NCBI GenBank assembly: GCA_027405735.1
Contig: JAPEHQ010000006.1
Span: 1,612,001-1,676,000 of the forward strand
Source of the DNA: Mucor racemosus
Lineage: Eukaryota > Mucoromycota > Mucoromycetes > Mucorales > Mucoraceae
Direction: 5' to 3'
Length of the DNA: 64,000 nucleotides
Below the pieces are notes generated by a model. That model made no database searches. It was not told where the DNA came from and saw only the letters and a program-made list of their open reading frames with translations. Below are positions 45,410 through 58,622 of the stretch, one piece after another; position 1 is the stretch's first letter, and every line of letters begins with the position of its first letter. Both the position numbers and the translations under genes were made by a program.

Positions 45410-46072
45410 ATGGTAATTCTTGAATAATGTACTGACGAATTGACGAATGCTAAATCAAAGACTATCAGGGTAACAGAAAAATCACATTAAAAACCATCAA
45501 GAACAGAGAGGCTATTCATCCTTATTCTCGTAAAGCACAACAAATCTCTCGAGTATATCAACGCAAAGAAAAATTAGCTGTCAAAGAAAAGAAGAAGGCC
45601 AATAACCCATTAGGTGATTATTTCAAGAATTATATTCTTTTACAAGGTGATTAACTCTGTTTAACTAGGTGAGAGATGGTTGTGGTTTAGATATGCTTTT
45701 GAAGAAGACAAACCAGTGGCTACCAAGCCTGAAATGCATGAATTAATAGAATTATATCTCGAACGTCATGATGAAGAAATCAGCGATTTAGAAAAAGATA
45801 GAAGCAGGGGACATAAAAAACCAAAGAATGCTCGCCAACAACTTTTAGAATCTATCAAAGCAAGAGAAGCAAGTGAATATATATCTGGCATGGAATTGCC
45901 TGACATGACAAATGGCAAAACATTAAAATTATTAAGAGATTGGGATGGTGATAAGAATAGTATGCCCCGTATGACTACAATTAGATTACAAAAACCTGAT
46001 GATAATATCGAAACAGCTCCTGTTGTTGCTAGCACTGATAATAAGAAAGAAAAGGATATGATGGAATTATAA
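45410..46072 (+). CDS. TMA16: Translation machinery-associated protein 16 (Tma16)
   Basis: Tma16 is a 60S pre-ribosome factor. Exons 45410-45412, 45469-45613 and 45669-46072 give 183 aa. The first exon is only the ATG: the donor GTAATT follows directly, and the acceptor ATCAG at 45468 opens GNRKITLKTIKNREAIHPYS. The IHPYSRKAQQI block, LGERWLWFRYAF, HELIELYLERHDEEI and ELPDMTNGKTLKLLRDW are the hallmarks of the family. The other nearby ATG (45447) is out of frame and meets a stop within nine codons. The C-terminal 30 residues are variable and charged. The gene is divergent from the acyltransferase. Confidence 0.88.
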
Positions 46073-47192
46073 CTTAAATAAACTTTTTTTTTTCTGATCT
46101 GCTGGTTTACTGTTGCCATGGAGATCGGATAAAAGTTAATTGCTATGGTAATTAATGGTGTGTACATGTGTCAAATGGGAAATAAGAAAATCAAATGAGG
46201 CTAAAAATGGAATTACCTTGTGTGGATGATCCGATGTTTATTTGTTGTCGTCGTCGTTGGATAGAAATATATTTAGGAAACTCCCTTGAGTGTATAAAAA
46301 CTGTATTTATGCCCCTTGATTTTTTCTCGGCTCATCTCCTATAGTTTTCAAAAGAGTATTATAGCAGGCTTCAAAGTGCCCAGAACACCTTTCATGTATA
46401 CATTAGTCGATCAAAACAATTCTGTTTTTTTTTATAATAGCTTTTTTATATTGAGGCACGCACGGACCCATTTTTATTTTACAAAACAAATTGATTTATC
46501 ATATATATGTATATATATACATCTGTTGTAATATATTTTAAATTATATACGCAATTGAGAACTAATTCCTTCAGGAACAATTTTACAATTAAATGAATTA
46601 GAACAATGATGATGCTGATGATGATGTTGAGGATTGAATTAATATATACATGTATACTGAAAGAGTCTGGAACAATCACAAAAAGTAAAAACAAAAAACA
46701 AAAAAAACAAGCTTTATATAGGGGAGAAGAGGGAGAGTGATAAAAACTACATGTAAAAATCGAGATGAAATATGTAGAATCGATCATTTTCATTGATATT
46801 ACAACTTGATATCAATGTCTCCTTTTATAAACATAAATGCATTTTAAATTATTCTTTTTGGGAGTTACATATGATGGTAACCATCACCCCCCCCCTCTTT
46901 TTTTTCTCTCTCTCTCGTCTTCTCCTGTACTATCTCTTTCTTTCTTTCTCTCTCTCTCTCTCTCTCTCTGAATCTCCCGGTTCCTTTTTGTTTAAACTTT
47001 TTCAAGATTTCTATATTTTACTTTTTAGGTAATTCCATTACTGTATATCTGTACACTCCTAATCCTGTATATGTAATGTAATGTACATCAAAAGGGAACA
47101 CAAAAAGTTTAATTGATTTTCTATATAAAAAGGGATCCCATCTTTTTTTTATTTTTGTATTTTTCTTTCAATTCAATTCCACAGCAAACAAC
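46073..47192. other. Intergenic with RFX-like site, CT repeats and a TATA box
   Basis: Includes GTTGCCATGGAGAT (46112-46125), an RFX-like half-palindrome, and TTGCTATGGTAAT soon after. A long pyrimidine tract with CTTT and CT repeats occupies about 46890-46975. TATATAAA at 47122-47129 is 64 bases before the next ATG. No gene in between. Confidence 0.5.
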
Positions 47193-47978
47193 ATGAATCA
47201 GCCTCCTGTTCTTCCATTAACAGAGAAAAACTTACTCAGTTTGTCAAGCAACAATAATGAAATGTTGGAACGTTACTGTCAAGAATTGACAAAAAATAGA
47301 AACCGCTGTCAATCAACACCACCTCAATTAATACAACAACAACAGCAAAAAAATAATGATTTTGTAGTTGCTTCTCCTCGTCTTTTACCATTTCCATACC
47401 ATAACGATTCCATGTTTCTTCCGACAGCTGAGCAAATACAATATCAAATGTCTTCTTGCTATGATAATGTTAATTCTTCAAATACATCTCGGGCCGATTC
47501 CTCATCAAGCATTCCTCCGTCTTCTCCATCGCTGATATCCCGGACACAAAGGCCACAGTCCACTACAAATATTCGTGGAAGTAGTACTTATAGTGTTTCG
47601 TCAGCCTCACATCATTATCATCGGGAAAGAAGATCTTTACCTGCTCGATTGGATAGTTTGATAACAACAAATAACTTTGGTAAACACAGATTTTTACACC
47701 GATCTTCTTCTTGTTCCTCATTTGGTTCTTCCTCTGTTTCATCGTTGGAAATTGTCGAAAATAATTACGCCCATACACAATTCAATAATAGTAAGAGTAA
47801 TACCAAAAAGCCCTGGCTGAAGCGTATTTTAAAATTCTTTAAAAATAATAATAAGCAACCTCAACAACAACGACAACATCATGATGGAAATCCAGTTTGG
47901 TATTGTCAATATACAAAGAATCCAACATCTCGTTTCGAAAAATACTATAATCAAAAACAAATGATTATTGTTTCATGA
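47193..47978 (+). CDS. Unknown serine/asparagine-rich protein
   Basis: Intronless, 261 aa, start ATG 64 bases after a clear TATA box (47122). No family recognised. The middle is low-complexity and serine-rich (SSSSIPPSSPSL, SSSCSSFGSSSVSSLE) with several basic phospho-type contexts (RERRSLPARLDSL). The C-terminus is basic and aromatic: KKPWLKRILKFFKNNNKQ, a possible amphipathic helix, then NPVWYCQYTKNPTSRFEKYY. The conserved-looking tail suggests a real protein, perhaps a regulatory or membrane-associated one. The C-terminal helix could bind membranes or calmodulin; that is speculation. Confidence 0.6.
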   Translation: MNQPPVLPLTEKNLLSLSSNNNEMLERYCQELTKNRNRCQSTPPQLIQQQQQKNNDFVVASPRLLPFPYHNDSMFLPTAEQIQYQMSSCYDNVNSSNTSRADSSSSIPPSSPSLISRTQRPQSTTNIRGSSTYSVSSASHHYHRERRSLPARLDSLITTNNFGKHRFLHRSSSCSSFGSSSVSSLEIVENNYAHTQFNNSKSNTKKPWLKRILKFFKNNNKQPQQQRQHHDGNPVWYCQYTKNPTSRFEKYYNQKQMIIVS

Positions 47979-50425
47979 ATTTATTTGATTTACCATACCC
48001 TATTACATTCCTTTTTACAATCGTTAATTATTTTATATACATTGCACTTTCGTTTTTCCTAAATTTATACATATTTCCTTTACATATATTTCTATTTATT
48101 CATGTTTGTACACTACAAATTTATTATTATACGATATCTTATGTTTCTCTATATATTATCTCACACTTTTTATTATTATTTTTTTATATATATAAATATA
48201 CCATATTGTGTATAAATCATCTTATTTGTTTCAATGTTGATTTGGAAAAACGTTTGTCAAAGAAAAAGTGTAAATCTTAATAATTTGTTTGTCATACTAT
48301 AAACAAGGATGAAGGGCTCTCATTTATCGGCTCACTTGATCCGATTAGTATAGACCGGTCAACTAAAGTTAAACGCCAAAGTGCATCTAGAATCTAAAAA
48401 ACTACAGCAAAAACAAATAAGACGCCATCGATTGGTGCTACAATTCTGTCATCTTGTTGTTTATACAGCCGTAATATTCTCTTGCACACACATTAGATCC
48501 AAAAATGTATTATATACATATATATACAATTACCGAAATAGCCTTTCTAGATGCTTTTGTATTCATAAGAAAAAAAAAAGATGGGGCTTTAGTTTTTTCT
48601 CTTACACATTTGACGATCAGGCGAATCGTTTTAACATGTACCTATTTTTTTTTTGCCTTGCCCCTGATTGATTGTTTCACATTAATTAATTGAACCTATT
48701 GCGAGTACTTGTAAAGGGGGTCGATAATTTTGGTAACTACATCATAAGATAGCAATTTAAACTTGCAAATAAAGCCGAACCTACCGATATGATGGTGATA
48801 CATGTGTAATTGTGGGTAAATAAGATTGATGTTTTATTGACGATCGAAACATCATGGTATCTATATTTAACGGGAGAAGTGGCCAAGGCTAAGATCAGCC
48901 TAAATACACATGTGCATATCTTTATATTTGCATGTAACTATAGCAATTATGGCTATAATAACATTTGAAAAGTACAGAAAAACTAAAGATAGACAAGCAA
49001 GAAATGATATTTTTGAGGCTGTTCTTGAGTATAAACATTAAATGTTAAAGAATTCTTGAGAAAGGAATTCATTGATTTCCACCATACTAAATTGTTTGTT
49101 ACATTTAATGACATATTCGCTACCTGTTTGTGTTTTCTTTTGCCAAAAGTTATGTAACATCTACATGTACAATCTAATGACTGATTTATATTTCATTTTT
49201 AGATCTTGCATCCGTAAACAACGTGTAAAATGTGAGTTATGTAGCTTACCAATCAACATCTATTTAAAGTATAATTGATTGATGCAAATTACACACCTCA
49301 TAATTACAATAAATGAATACAGAAGAATCATTATTATTTTGAAACTATTCTTTGGTACGCTCAAACCAGCCCCTGATTTTAATCCGTCCGTGGTTTCAAA
49401 TTGCATTTTTTCCTTTATTTTCCTCAAAATTCCAATTATTTTAATGATAATTAAAATTATGCTACATGAGTTCCACTGAAAAATGAAGCCTGACATAAAG
49501 AGATTTTTTTTGCAACTCTGGCGGCATTGATGGTTTTTTTTTTAAAAAAAAGAATATGATTAAGCGTAGGTTTTAGAATGTCTTGACTGTACATCTGACT
49601 TTAATACGTATTTTATCTACGTTTGTTTTACTTTTTGGCTTTAAAATAATAAATAAATATTACTAGTAGTATCAGCTTTACTTGAAAAAGCACTATATCA
49701 ATTTATACTTATTGATCTTAACATGAAAATGCTAAAAATGCATTAAAAAAACACAAAAATGCGTTCATGAGCGGGACTTGAAATTAAAAAGTCGTTCAAA
49801 TTTGCGTAAATTATAAATGAAGGGTGGGCACTACTTGAATGCCCTCCCAATAGACAGTTATTAAGCAGATGCGAAATTATAGTAGGCTTGCCATGCAAAA
49901 CCGAAATATTCCGACCTAATTCTGCCTATTTTCACATATTTATGAAAAATTAAATTGCAATTGATTACTAGATTGAATCTACTAATTAGCATGGAAACTG
50001 ATGGAAACTCGGCTGTAATTTGAGCCATTGTATACAGCAACATGCAATTACACTATTTATTTTGGCATTGTGTATTTTTAGAGTTTTGGTCATTATATGC
50101 TTGATGTTTGGCTTGACTTTGCTCCGTTTGGTTTCTTTATTCAGAAACTTCTAATAGGGTTTAGCGTGACAGATAATGCAACTAATTTGAATTACACTGA
50201 TGTGTGATCAAATTAGATTTACCAGAACTCTGTTAGTACTCGAATGCCAAACCTAATTATTTATGCCAATGAGCAAAGAATAACAAATATACCCCTGAAT
50301 TAAGAAAGAGAAAAAGTATTCTTGATGAATCATTGGAATCAATCCATATTTATAAATTTTGCGTAGAGATTTTAATCATGCACTCTTTTTTTTTTTTGTT
50401 GTTGTTGATGTTACATTAAATTATA

Positions 50426-50458
<33 letters not shown>

Positions 50459-50884
50459 CTCATTAGCAACGAATCTCAATGAAGGCATAGCGTAGTACAA
50501 ATTATTTACTCTTTTCGGATGCAACCAATATTTACATTTTGTTGTTCACACGTCTATAGGTTGATTTAAATGATTTTTAAAAACGTGAAATGTCCAAATA
50601 CATCTCTATTATCACTGATGAGTTACTTTCATCGTTCCAGGTTTAAATTATGCATGCAAAAAACTGTGATGTGTGAACAACAATTATAACATCACATAAT
50701 GATTATTGTCGGCGTTGATACAGTTTTCGTGATCTGTTGCACAATATTGATTTCTTCTAACCATTTGGACCAATCCAAACCTCTTCAGCCGCTTTTAAAG
50801 TTAAATATAATATAACAAAAAATCTCTCCTGCTAAAAATTTACTTTTCTTTCTTTTTTTTTTACAATTCCAGAAAGAAAGAAAA
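47979..50884. other. 2.9-kb intergenic, no gene seen
   Basis: AT-rich with short hydrophobic frames typical of T-rich DNA. A T31 tract lies at 50428-50458. Promoter of the Iml2/TTC39 gene is presumably within the last 300 bases (pyrimidine-rich TTTCTTTCTTTT near 50850). Confidence 0.5.
50428..50458. repeat. T31 homopolymer
   Basis: Thirty-one T about 430 bp upstream of the Iml2/TTC39 start. A likely slippage site and assembly risk. Confidence 0.8.
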
Positions 50885-53800
50885 ATGACTATTGATTCTA
50901 CTAATACAAATAAAGCTGATCCCTCCGTGATCACTCAAGATCAAAAAGAAGAGAATGAGGAGAAACCTGTTATAACATTGGAAGCTCAAATTGAAGACCT
51001 GAATGTTTCAAAACCAGAGTCCGATATTGTTATTAAGGAGGAAAAAGAACAAGAGGATGAAGGGGTAAAAGCAGTAATGGAACAAGTAAATGAAGAGAAA
51101 CAGGAAAATGTCGAGGAAAAGCAAAGTTATGAAGAAGGAGAATCATCTACAAGCACGACTGATGATGAAGGTGATGGTCCAAAGGAATTGGGTTTGGTTA
51201 TTAGTGCGCTTCAATCCACTATCAAACAAAATCAAGAAAAGATACAACCTGTCGTTACTGAAACAGAAGCAACAAAGAAACAAGAAAATGAAAATCAAGT
51301 AGGGGAAGAAGAAGAAGAAGATCTTCATAGTGTAGGCAGATCAAGTATAGATGATAATAATTCTGTTTCAACATCAACTACTTCCACAAATGTAAGCCAA
51401 GAAGAAGAAAAGGTTGTTGTAGTTCAAGAAGAAAAAAAAGACGAAGACGAAGATAAAGCTACTATTCCAGCATCATTTGATGAAATTGTTCAAGATATTT
51501 TGCCTCCCACACCAGGCGTTGCACCTCCAAGACAGACATTTGATTTTGGAGGACGTGCAAGTGAAGACATTGGTGATATTGATAGCTATAGTGCTAATTT
51601 AATTGCACTTAATAAGATTGATATGAAGGAAATTAAGGCTAATACATTGTCTCCAAGACAACAAGAAAGAGCAGGTTAGTTTCTATTTTTTCTCAGCAAT
51701 TTGTACATGTATATTGATTTATTTATATGCATACTCATACTCAGATGAGCCTGTTCTTCGTGCTATTCGTCATTTGTTCAACAATCGATTCATGAAGGCA
51801 AAGAAATTGTTTGAAAAGCAAGCTGAAACGTAAGATTTGAAAAAAAAAATGCGATTCTAGTCTCTAACAAGTGTATTATTATAGTGATCCATTACATGCT
51901 TTGGGTCTCGGTTCTATGGCATTTTTAAAAGGTAAAATATCCTTGCACGATTTTTCATTATTATTACATGTGTATTAATTTAAGTTTGTTTACATGTAAA
52001 TATAGCTATTATGGTATGCTTTTTCTTATTTGTTTATTTTGTTTGATATTTATCTTGTGTAATGTACTAATTTATAAAATAGACAACTGATGAATCAATG
52101 ACAAAAAATGCTATTGATGTATTGACAACAACTTATAGCATTGCCAGTGCACAAATTGATGCTGCTTCTAAAAAAACTGTCGGTAATTCAGTCTATCAAG
52201 CAATGAGTTCTTACTATAATTATATCAAATTTGCACGTGGATCAGGTGGTTTACCCGCAAGTCCTAAACCAGCCACATTGAAATCAATTCAGAAAGATGG
52301 AGTAACTTTTGTACCTAATGGTGTATTACGTGCTCATGTAGCTAAGGCTGAATGTTGTCTTCAGATTGCTATTTTACAATTATTACAAGAAAATGTGATG
52401 GGCTATATCAAATGTGGTATGAATTTAAGAAGAGGTAAAAATAAGAAAAAATTATGCAGTATTTTTGGATTATTTTCGCCTAACCTTTTTAACTTTAATA
52501 GCTTATGCAAGTTATAGTTTGGTGTGGCAAGAATATAAGCGTATGGGCCAAATCTATCATGAATTTGTGGATAGAGATACAATTTCAGGTATTCAATTTG
52601 GGTAAGTTATAATGTTGGATTAAAAAAGGTAGAATTTATCGCTTATAATTGCATTGGTAGTATTGGTGCTGTGCATCTTGTATTGTCTACTTTGCCTCAA
52701 AAAGTGCTTCGTATTGTATCTGCTTTTGGCTGGAAAGCCGATAAGCATCTTGGCTTTGCACTGCTCAAATTGTGTGTAGAAGAGAGAAGAGTTCGTTCTC
52801 CAATGGCATCTCTCATGTAAGTTCAATATCTTGGAATGTGGTTTACTAGAATATTTACATGTTGAATCAATTAGGTTATTGGCATACTATACTGTCCTCA
52901 CATCATTGTGCCCTCAAATTTTATCTAATGAATATACTCAACCAGCTATTGAGGTAAGAACAATTACATTACTAGAAGAGCTTCAATTAATTTACTTGTT
53001 AAAATTAGACATTGCTTGATGCTCAAAGAACATACCCTAATTCTGCCTTTTTCCTTTATTTCGCTGGTCGTACATCTCGTCTTGCACGTAATTTAACACT
53101 CTCAACTCAATCATTCACCTACGCTATTGAGATTAGTAAGAGTGAATGGGCCGAAGTTGAAGTTTTGCATGCATGTAGTTATGAAATTGGTTACAATTAC
53201 ATGATGGAACACAATTGGGAAGAAGCAGCCAAAATATTCGACATGCTTTACAAAGAAAGATATTGGTCACCTGCTATTTTCCGTTATTTGACAGGTGCTT
53301 GTTTAGATATGATGGGACAACGTACTGAAGCAATTCTTGCATTTGCTGAAGTACCTGAATTAGTTGGATCCAAAACACATAGTACGGCCCTTACAGAAAA
53401 ATATGTTTTACGTAAAGTTACTGCATTCCAAGAATGTGGTTATCAAGATATGGACATGGCACTTTGTGCATTAGAATATTTATGCTTATTTACTGGATTT
53501 GATTTCATGAATGCCGAATTACTGGAAGCATCATTAGACACTGTTGATCATGCTTTAGATGCTATTATGGAAGCAGAAAAAACTGAATTTGGTATTCGTA
53601 CAAGAGAATTATTACCAGAAACACCTGCACCAAAATACTTTGATCAACGTGGTGCTTTATTACTTATCAAGGCGTCTTTATTCAATGCTATGGGTAGATT
53701 TAAAGAATCTATTATTCATTTAAATTGGATTATTGATCACAAGGAACAAATTGAAGTGGATAAATGGATTGTTCCTTTTGCTTACTGGGAAGCTGGTGTT

Positions 53801-54109
53801 ACTGCTTGGGGTATGGACAATAAAACTCGTGGCCGTACTTTCTGGGAGTCTGCTCTCAAATTCAACAAATTTGATTTTGAATATAGACTTGCTATGCGTG
53901 TTAATTTAGCTATTACAAAGGCTGAAGAGATGGGTGTTCCTAGACCTGCAGATCCTAATCCTGCAGTTCGTCATAAAGCTGAAAAGAGGGAACCCATCAT
54001 CACATTAGATTCTATTCAAAGTCGACAAAGTTCATCTGATGATACTACAGTAAGATTAAGTCCTTCTAATCGTGCAGTTGATCCTTCTCCATTCAAGGTT
54101 CACGTTTAA
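50885..54109 (+). CDS. Iml2/TTC39-family tetratricopeptide protein
   Basis: Nine exons close in frame: 50885-51674, 51745-51829, 51885-51931, 52006-52013, 52083-52434, 52502-52601, 52661-52816, 52875-52953, 53009-54109, giving 905 aa. Iml2 is a fungal protein linked to lipid-droplet inclusion clearance and is of the TTC39 group. The first 260 residues are acidic, Glu/Lys-rich and disordered. The family region starts near DEPVLRAIRHLFNNRFMKAK and includes HALGLGSMAFLKAIMTTDES, LRAHVAKAECCLQIAILQLL and a TPR-rich end (YFAGRTSRLARN, AYWEAGVTAWGM). Exon 4 has only eight bases, encoding the end of Ala, then Ile-Met; without it the frame meets TGA. Function is by family only. Confidence 0.88.
52006..52013 (+). 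other. Predicted 8-nucleotide microexon of the Iml2/TTC39 gene
   Basis: CTATTATG between an acceptor AATATAG and a donor GTATGC. It joins exon 3 (ending in G) and exon 5 (ACAACTGAT) to give Ala-Ile-Met-Thr-Thr in frame, matching the family pattern after FLK. Direct 3-to-5 joining would give a TGA stop. Confidence 0.75.
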
Positions 54110-57109
54110 AAAACTTTTCATCTACCTTTATTCAATATATCATGTATATTTTTATTATGCTATTTATGCTATTTTCTTTTTCATATATAATCCCCATTAT
54201 TATTAAAATATAAACTTAATTTCTCACATATAAATAATTAGAATTGGATGTTCAAAAGCAGACATTATATACTCTAAAAGAGAAATTTAATTGTAAAAGC
54301 ATATATGTATATATATTACGTAAAATACCTAAAACTGCATTGTCGCCTCTCTCTTATATAGTGTGCTTTGATAGTACTGTTGCATTGCACAATTCCAAGT
54401 TTCAATGGGATCCATTAATCAAAAAACAAGTATTTCGGCGTTTAAATCCAGGATGTGCAGCCATCAGATTTTTCATCGGATTTGAGATTCTGAAAAAAAA
54501 ATTCACTTTTAAAGGATTTTTACAATCCAATTCTTTCAATTATACTTCCAAGTTATAATAATAAAACAAGTGTAATAAAAATAGCTTATTCTTATGGTAT
54601 TTTTTGTTTTAAATTTTTTCTCAAAATTTTTTTTTCAATTTGCTATAATATACGATTTCTGTTATTTGACCAAAAGTCAAAAAAATTGGCGTGCCGACCC
54701 AAAATAAACACTGCCAACAAATGCTAGGCGTTATTCCGGACATTCGCCTCTCACAAATACCTTAGTAAAAAGTCTCATTTTTCGACTGAAAAATTGAATT
54801 TTCTTAAAATTGAGATTTTAGACGAGGTATGGTAAGGCAAAAATTGAGTTGAAATCAAAGAGCAAGAAAAAGTGCAGAAATAGGTCAGAATGAATCTACC
54901 AAACGATAGCAATCGTTTGTTGTGAGTCTGGACCTTTGAAATGGCCGCTAACCCTCAAAATATGGCATTTAATTTACTGATAAAATCCATATTTTAGTTA
55001 TTTTTATGACATCTAACACGCAATATACATCGTATTTGTTATCTGTAGGTGTAGTAAAATGCTAGATGCATATTTTGATAACATGTAAGAGATAGCCGAT
55101 TTGATAAAGATAGTATAGATCTCGGTGTATCGGTCATTTGGTATCCTATTGGTGGTTGATTAGTCGCTCAAAAGCAAAGTTTAAGCCCAATATATTTTGA
55201 TATTACTGTGTATGCATTTAGTCGTTTAGAATGAGAATTGCTAGAAAAAGTAGATGAGAATGTGGAGCTTTAGTCCAAATAATAGCTTATAGATTTTTAG
55301 AACATTTAATGGCTTCATCCATACATGGTAAGCCCTGCAAAACCTCGGTAAATTTTGAAACATTTGGATGGTTTTTACTTGTAATGACATCTTTAATGAT
55401 TTTTTTTTGTATGTGTATTTATATTTATATAAGATGACTATATATATGAATTAGCTTTCTAGGTTATAAGGTACATCTACCCATTTTTTATTCAAGAAAA
55501 AATGTCAAAGATGAATGAAAGTAGGCGTTCATTGAAAACCTTGCCAGTATTTATAATCAGTCAATATTTTCCTGGGTATCTATTGAAACTTTATTTCACA
55601 TACACATTTGATCAAGACCGTTCGAACGGAGTACATGTAGTGTTACTATTGCTAAAAAGTAAATTGGTGCGTTGCAATATTACGCTGTATTGTGATGAGT
55701 GAACAGAAAACAAGAAAAAAAAATATATTGTCTGTCATTATTTGTGAGTACATTACTTGGTTTTTCTATCATTTACATTAGACTATTGAGTGTTACAATG
55801 AAAAAAAGCCAAGCTACGATGATTAGACTGTATGACTCTATGAGAGTTACGTAAACTTTATAGAAATTGCAATTAAATTGCCTAACGACATATAAAATTA
55901 AGGTTATTTTATTTCTTCATAATGGGGAAAAATATAGGAAGAAAATACATTTAATAATACGTCTAGACAATGCATTTTTATGCCGTTGAAAATTTAATTA
56001 ATGTACATCTGGACGCGTACAGGATATTTCTACTGTAAAAAGATTAATGTGCATTTATCCAGCAGCAGACAAACAGTTCTTCTATGTTCTTAAAGTGGTT
56101 AACTTTGAAACTAACTGGTGATTTCTTGGCCAATAAGCTGAATTAAACGTCATTTACCTGCGGGTCTTTTTTTATTGCAACAAAGGAAGTTACTTGGGAT
56201 TCTAGTAAATTAATGTCACCAAAATTGATATTTGCATATTAAATTGGAATTACGACAATAAGGTACCATGTAAACCATTGCTCAACAAAATGTAATTCAT
56301 ATAACTATGGTATTTAAGGTGTCATTTAAAAGAGAACATGATACAAACATGGTCATGTGTTTCTGGGCGTTTATATTACAATTATGGAACAATTGTTAGT
56401 TTAAAGCCTATGGTGTTTTTCCCTTTTGCAAAATGTATATTTTTTAAATGTATCAATCAAAATGCAGGGAGCATAAAGTACCATGTTTGACTTCATGTGA
56501 CAAAAACGGAACTGACTGGTTAAAAAAAAAAAATATAACGGAAACATGGTTTTAAATGGGAAATTCTTTTGTCTTTTTTTTTACGGATTTTCTTTATACA
56601 TGTACATATAAAAAGTGATCTACAAACAAAAATGCTAAAATGCAATAAAGTATGGTATTTAATACCATATAATGATATAAAATATTCCATAATAAAAGAC
56701 GTTTTGTAATGGTGATTTAACACTCAGTAAATCTTGTCTTGATTCTTCCCGTTCGATTACGGTGAACTTTAGATCAAATTGTTACACTTTTTCTCACGCA
56801 AAACAAACACAGCAGGCTGTGCAACACTAGATGTAAAATACACAGCATGTTATAAATGTATCAAACGAGCAAAGGGGGTTGGCGGGGCGGACTTCTCGGG
56901 CTTGGAAGCACTTATCTTGCTGTTATAAGATTATCAGACCCCACAAAATATAATCAAAGTAGATAACGCCAAATCATTATGAACTAATTTTAGTCTAAAA
57001 TAAAAAAAAAAAAAAAAAATCAAAAAAAAAAAAAAAACTATAAAAGGAGTTGGATGAGTTCTGATGTATTGTTCGGATTGTTTCTCTTCTTTTTAAATCA
57101 ACCCAAAAA
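54110..57109. other. 3-kb intergenic, partly RepA-like
   Basis: A short RepA-like phrase (AGACGAGGTATGGTAAGGCAA) occurs near 54821, in plus orientation. Open frames at 54244-54558 and 55502-55702 resemble no family. Two poly-A tracts at 57002-57037 and a TATAAAAG at 57039 form the promoter of the next gene. Confidence 0.45.
57039..57046 (+). promoter_or_regulatory. TATA box of the amino acid transporter gene
   Basis: TATAAAAG follows two long A-tracts and lies 64 bases before the ATG at 57110, a spacing like that of the gene at 47193. Confidence 0.55.
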
Positions 57110-58622
57110 ATGTCAAATCCTCCTTCAATTCATCGTCCACCTGCTGTCAATCAAAAAAAGAGTGAATTTAGTGTAATTGCACCAGCTTCAATAAATCAAA
57201 ATGACAAAGAAATTATTGTTCCACATCAAGAAGATGCAAAGTATAATGAAAAAAGTCGGAGAAATTCAGAGGTTTTATATGACAATGAGAAAGCAGCAAG
57301 CACTGCAAGCATAGAAGAAGAGCAAATTGAACATGTACCTGAGGGGACTGCTTCACCAGGAAAGGCCTTATTCATGCTGTTGAAAGCATTTGTAGGCACT
57401 GGTGTAATTTTCTTACCAGGCTCGTAAGTTTATGAATGAATACAACCATTATCAACATTTTGTACTAAACATCTGAAATAGATTTGTCTCGGGTGGTTTG
57501 GTTTTTTCCATTTGTCTTATGGTTTTCATTGCCTCTATTTGTTTAATAGCATTCCAAATTCTTGTCAAAGCACAACAAGCCATAGGTGGATCTTATGGAG
57601 ATGTCGCCAGAGCACTTTATGGAAATTGGCTTCGTTATGTCATTCAATTCTTCTTGTGTGTCTCTCAAATGGGATTCGTAGCTTCATATCTTATTTTTAT
57701 TTCTGAGAATATTGGTCTTGTAGCAGATACATTGTCAAATTGTTCATCTCCTTTTGAAGCCAAATATTACATTTGGATTGTCTTGATTGCTATTATCCCA
57801 ATTACTTGGGTTAGAAAAATTGCAAAACTTTCTTATTTAGCTATTATTGCCGATACATTCATCTTATTTGGTCTTATATGTGTTGTTTATTATACCTCAA
57901 GTGAAATTGCTCAAAAGGGGCCGGGACCCAACATTCGTATGATTAATCCATCAGATTTTGCATTAATGATTGGTACAGCTGTATTTTCATTTGAAGGTAT
58001 TGGTATGGTTGTTCCCATCGTTGAAGGTATGAAAGAACCTCAGAAATTTAGTCGTGTCCTTAACATGGGCATGGTTATTTGTACAATCATCTTTATTTTC
58101 ATTGGAACTATTGGTTATGTTGCTTATGGTGAAAATACTCAAGCTAGTGTAGTTGCTAATTTACCCAAAGAACCGCTTTCTGTTACTGTTCAACTTTTAT
58201 ATTCTATTGCCATGATCTTGACATCTCCTTTCATGTTGTATCCTCCTTTGACTATTATCGAAAGAGGCATCTTTGGTACTCACAAGAGTGGTCGTGTTAG
58301 TTTACGTTACAAATGGCTCAAAAACTTGACAAGATCATGTATTCCTATTGTTTGTGCTGCCATTAGTTTTGGTGTTGGTTCTGGTGGCCTGGACAAATTT
58401 GTTGCACTTGTTGGCTCTATTGCTTGTATGCCCTTGTGCTTCATCTTTCCCGGTATGTTCCATTACAAAGTTACCAATAGCAAACGAGCTAAAATTTTTG
58501 ATGTCATACTGGTTATCTGGGGGTTCGGTATTATGATTTATACAATGTACGTCAACATTAACTCCTGGGTTCATCCTTCCAGTAGCGGTGCTGCAGCAGC
58601 TACTGAATGTGTACCTCTGTAA
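57110..58622 (+). CDS. Vacuolar-type amino acid transporter (AAAP/AVT3-like)
   Basis: Two exons, 57110-57423 and 57482-58622, give 484 aa. AVT3/4-type carriers export neutral amino acids from the vacuole. The first 80 residues are polar with a serine-rich charged stretch. The transporter domain begins TASPGKALFMLLKAFVGTGV and has about eleven hydrophobic segments. Hallmarks include GGSYGDVARALYGNWLRYV, GTAVFSFEGIGMVVPIVEGM, YVAYGENTQASVVANLP and MLYPPLTIIERG. The family (SLC36/AVT3) is clear; substrates are not. The intron interrupts the first membrane helix in phase 2. Confidence 0.9.

Noticed and set aside
48886..48896. GGCTAAGATCA, similar to the start of U2 snRNA
   Set aside because: Only about 11 bases match. 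The following U2 bases (AGTGTAGTATCTG) and the preceding ones are absent.
54244..54558. 104-codon open frame downstream of the Iml2/TTC39 gene
   Set aside because: No family similarity, low-complexity ends, no ATG context. Probably chance in AT-rich DNA.
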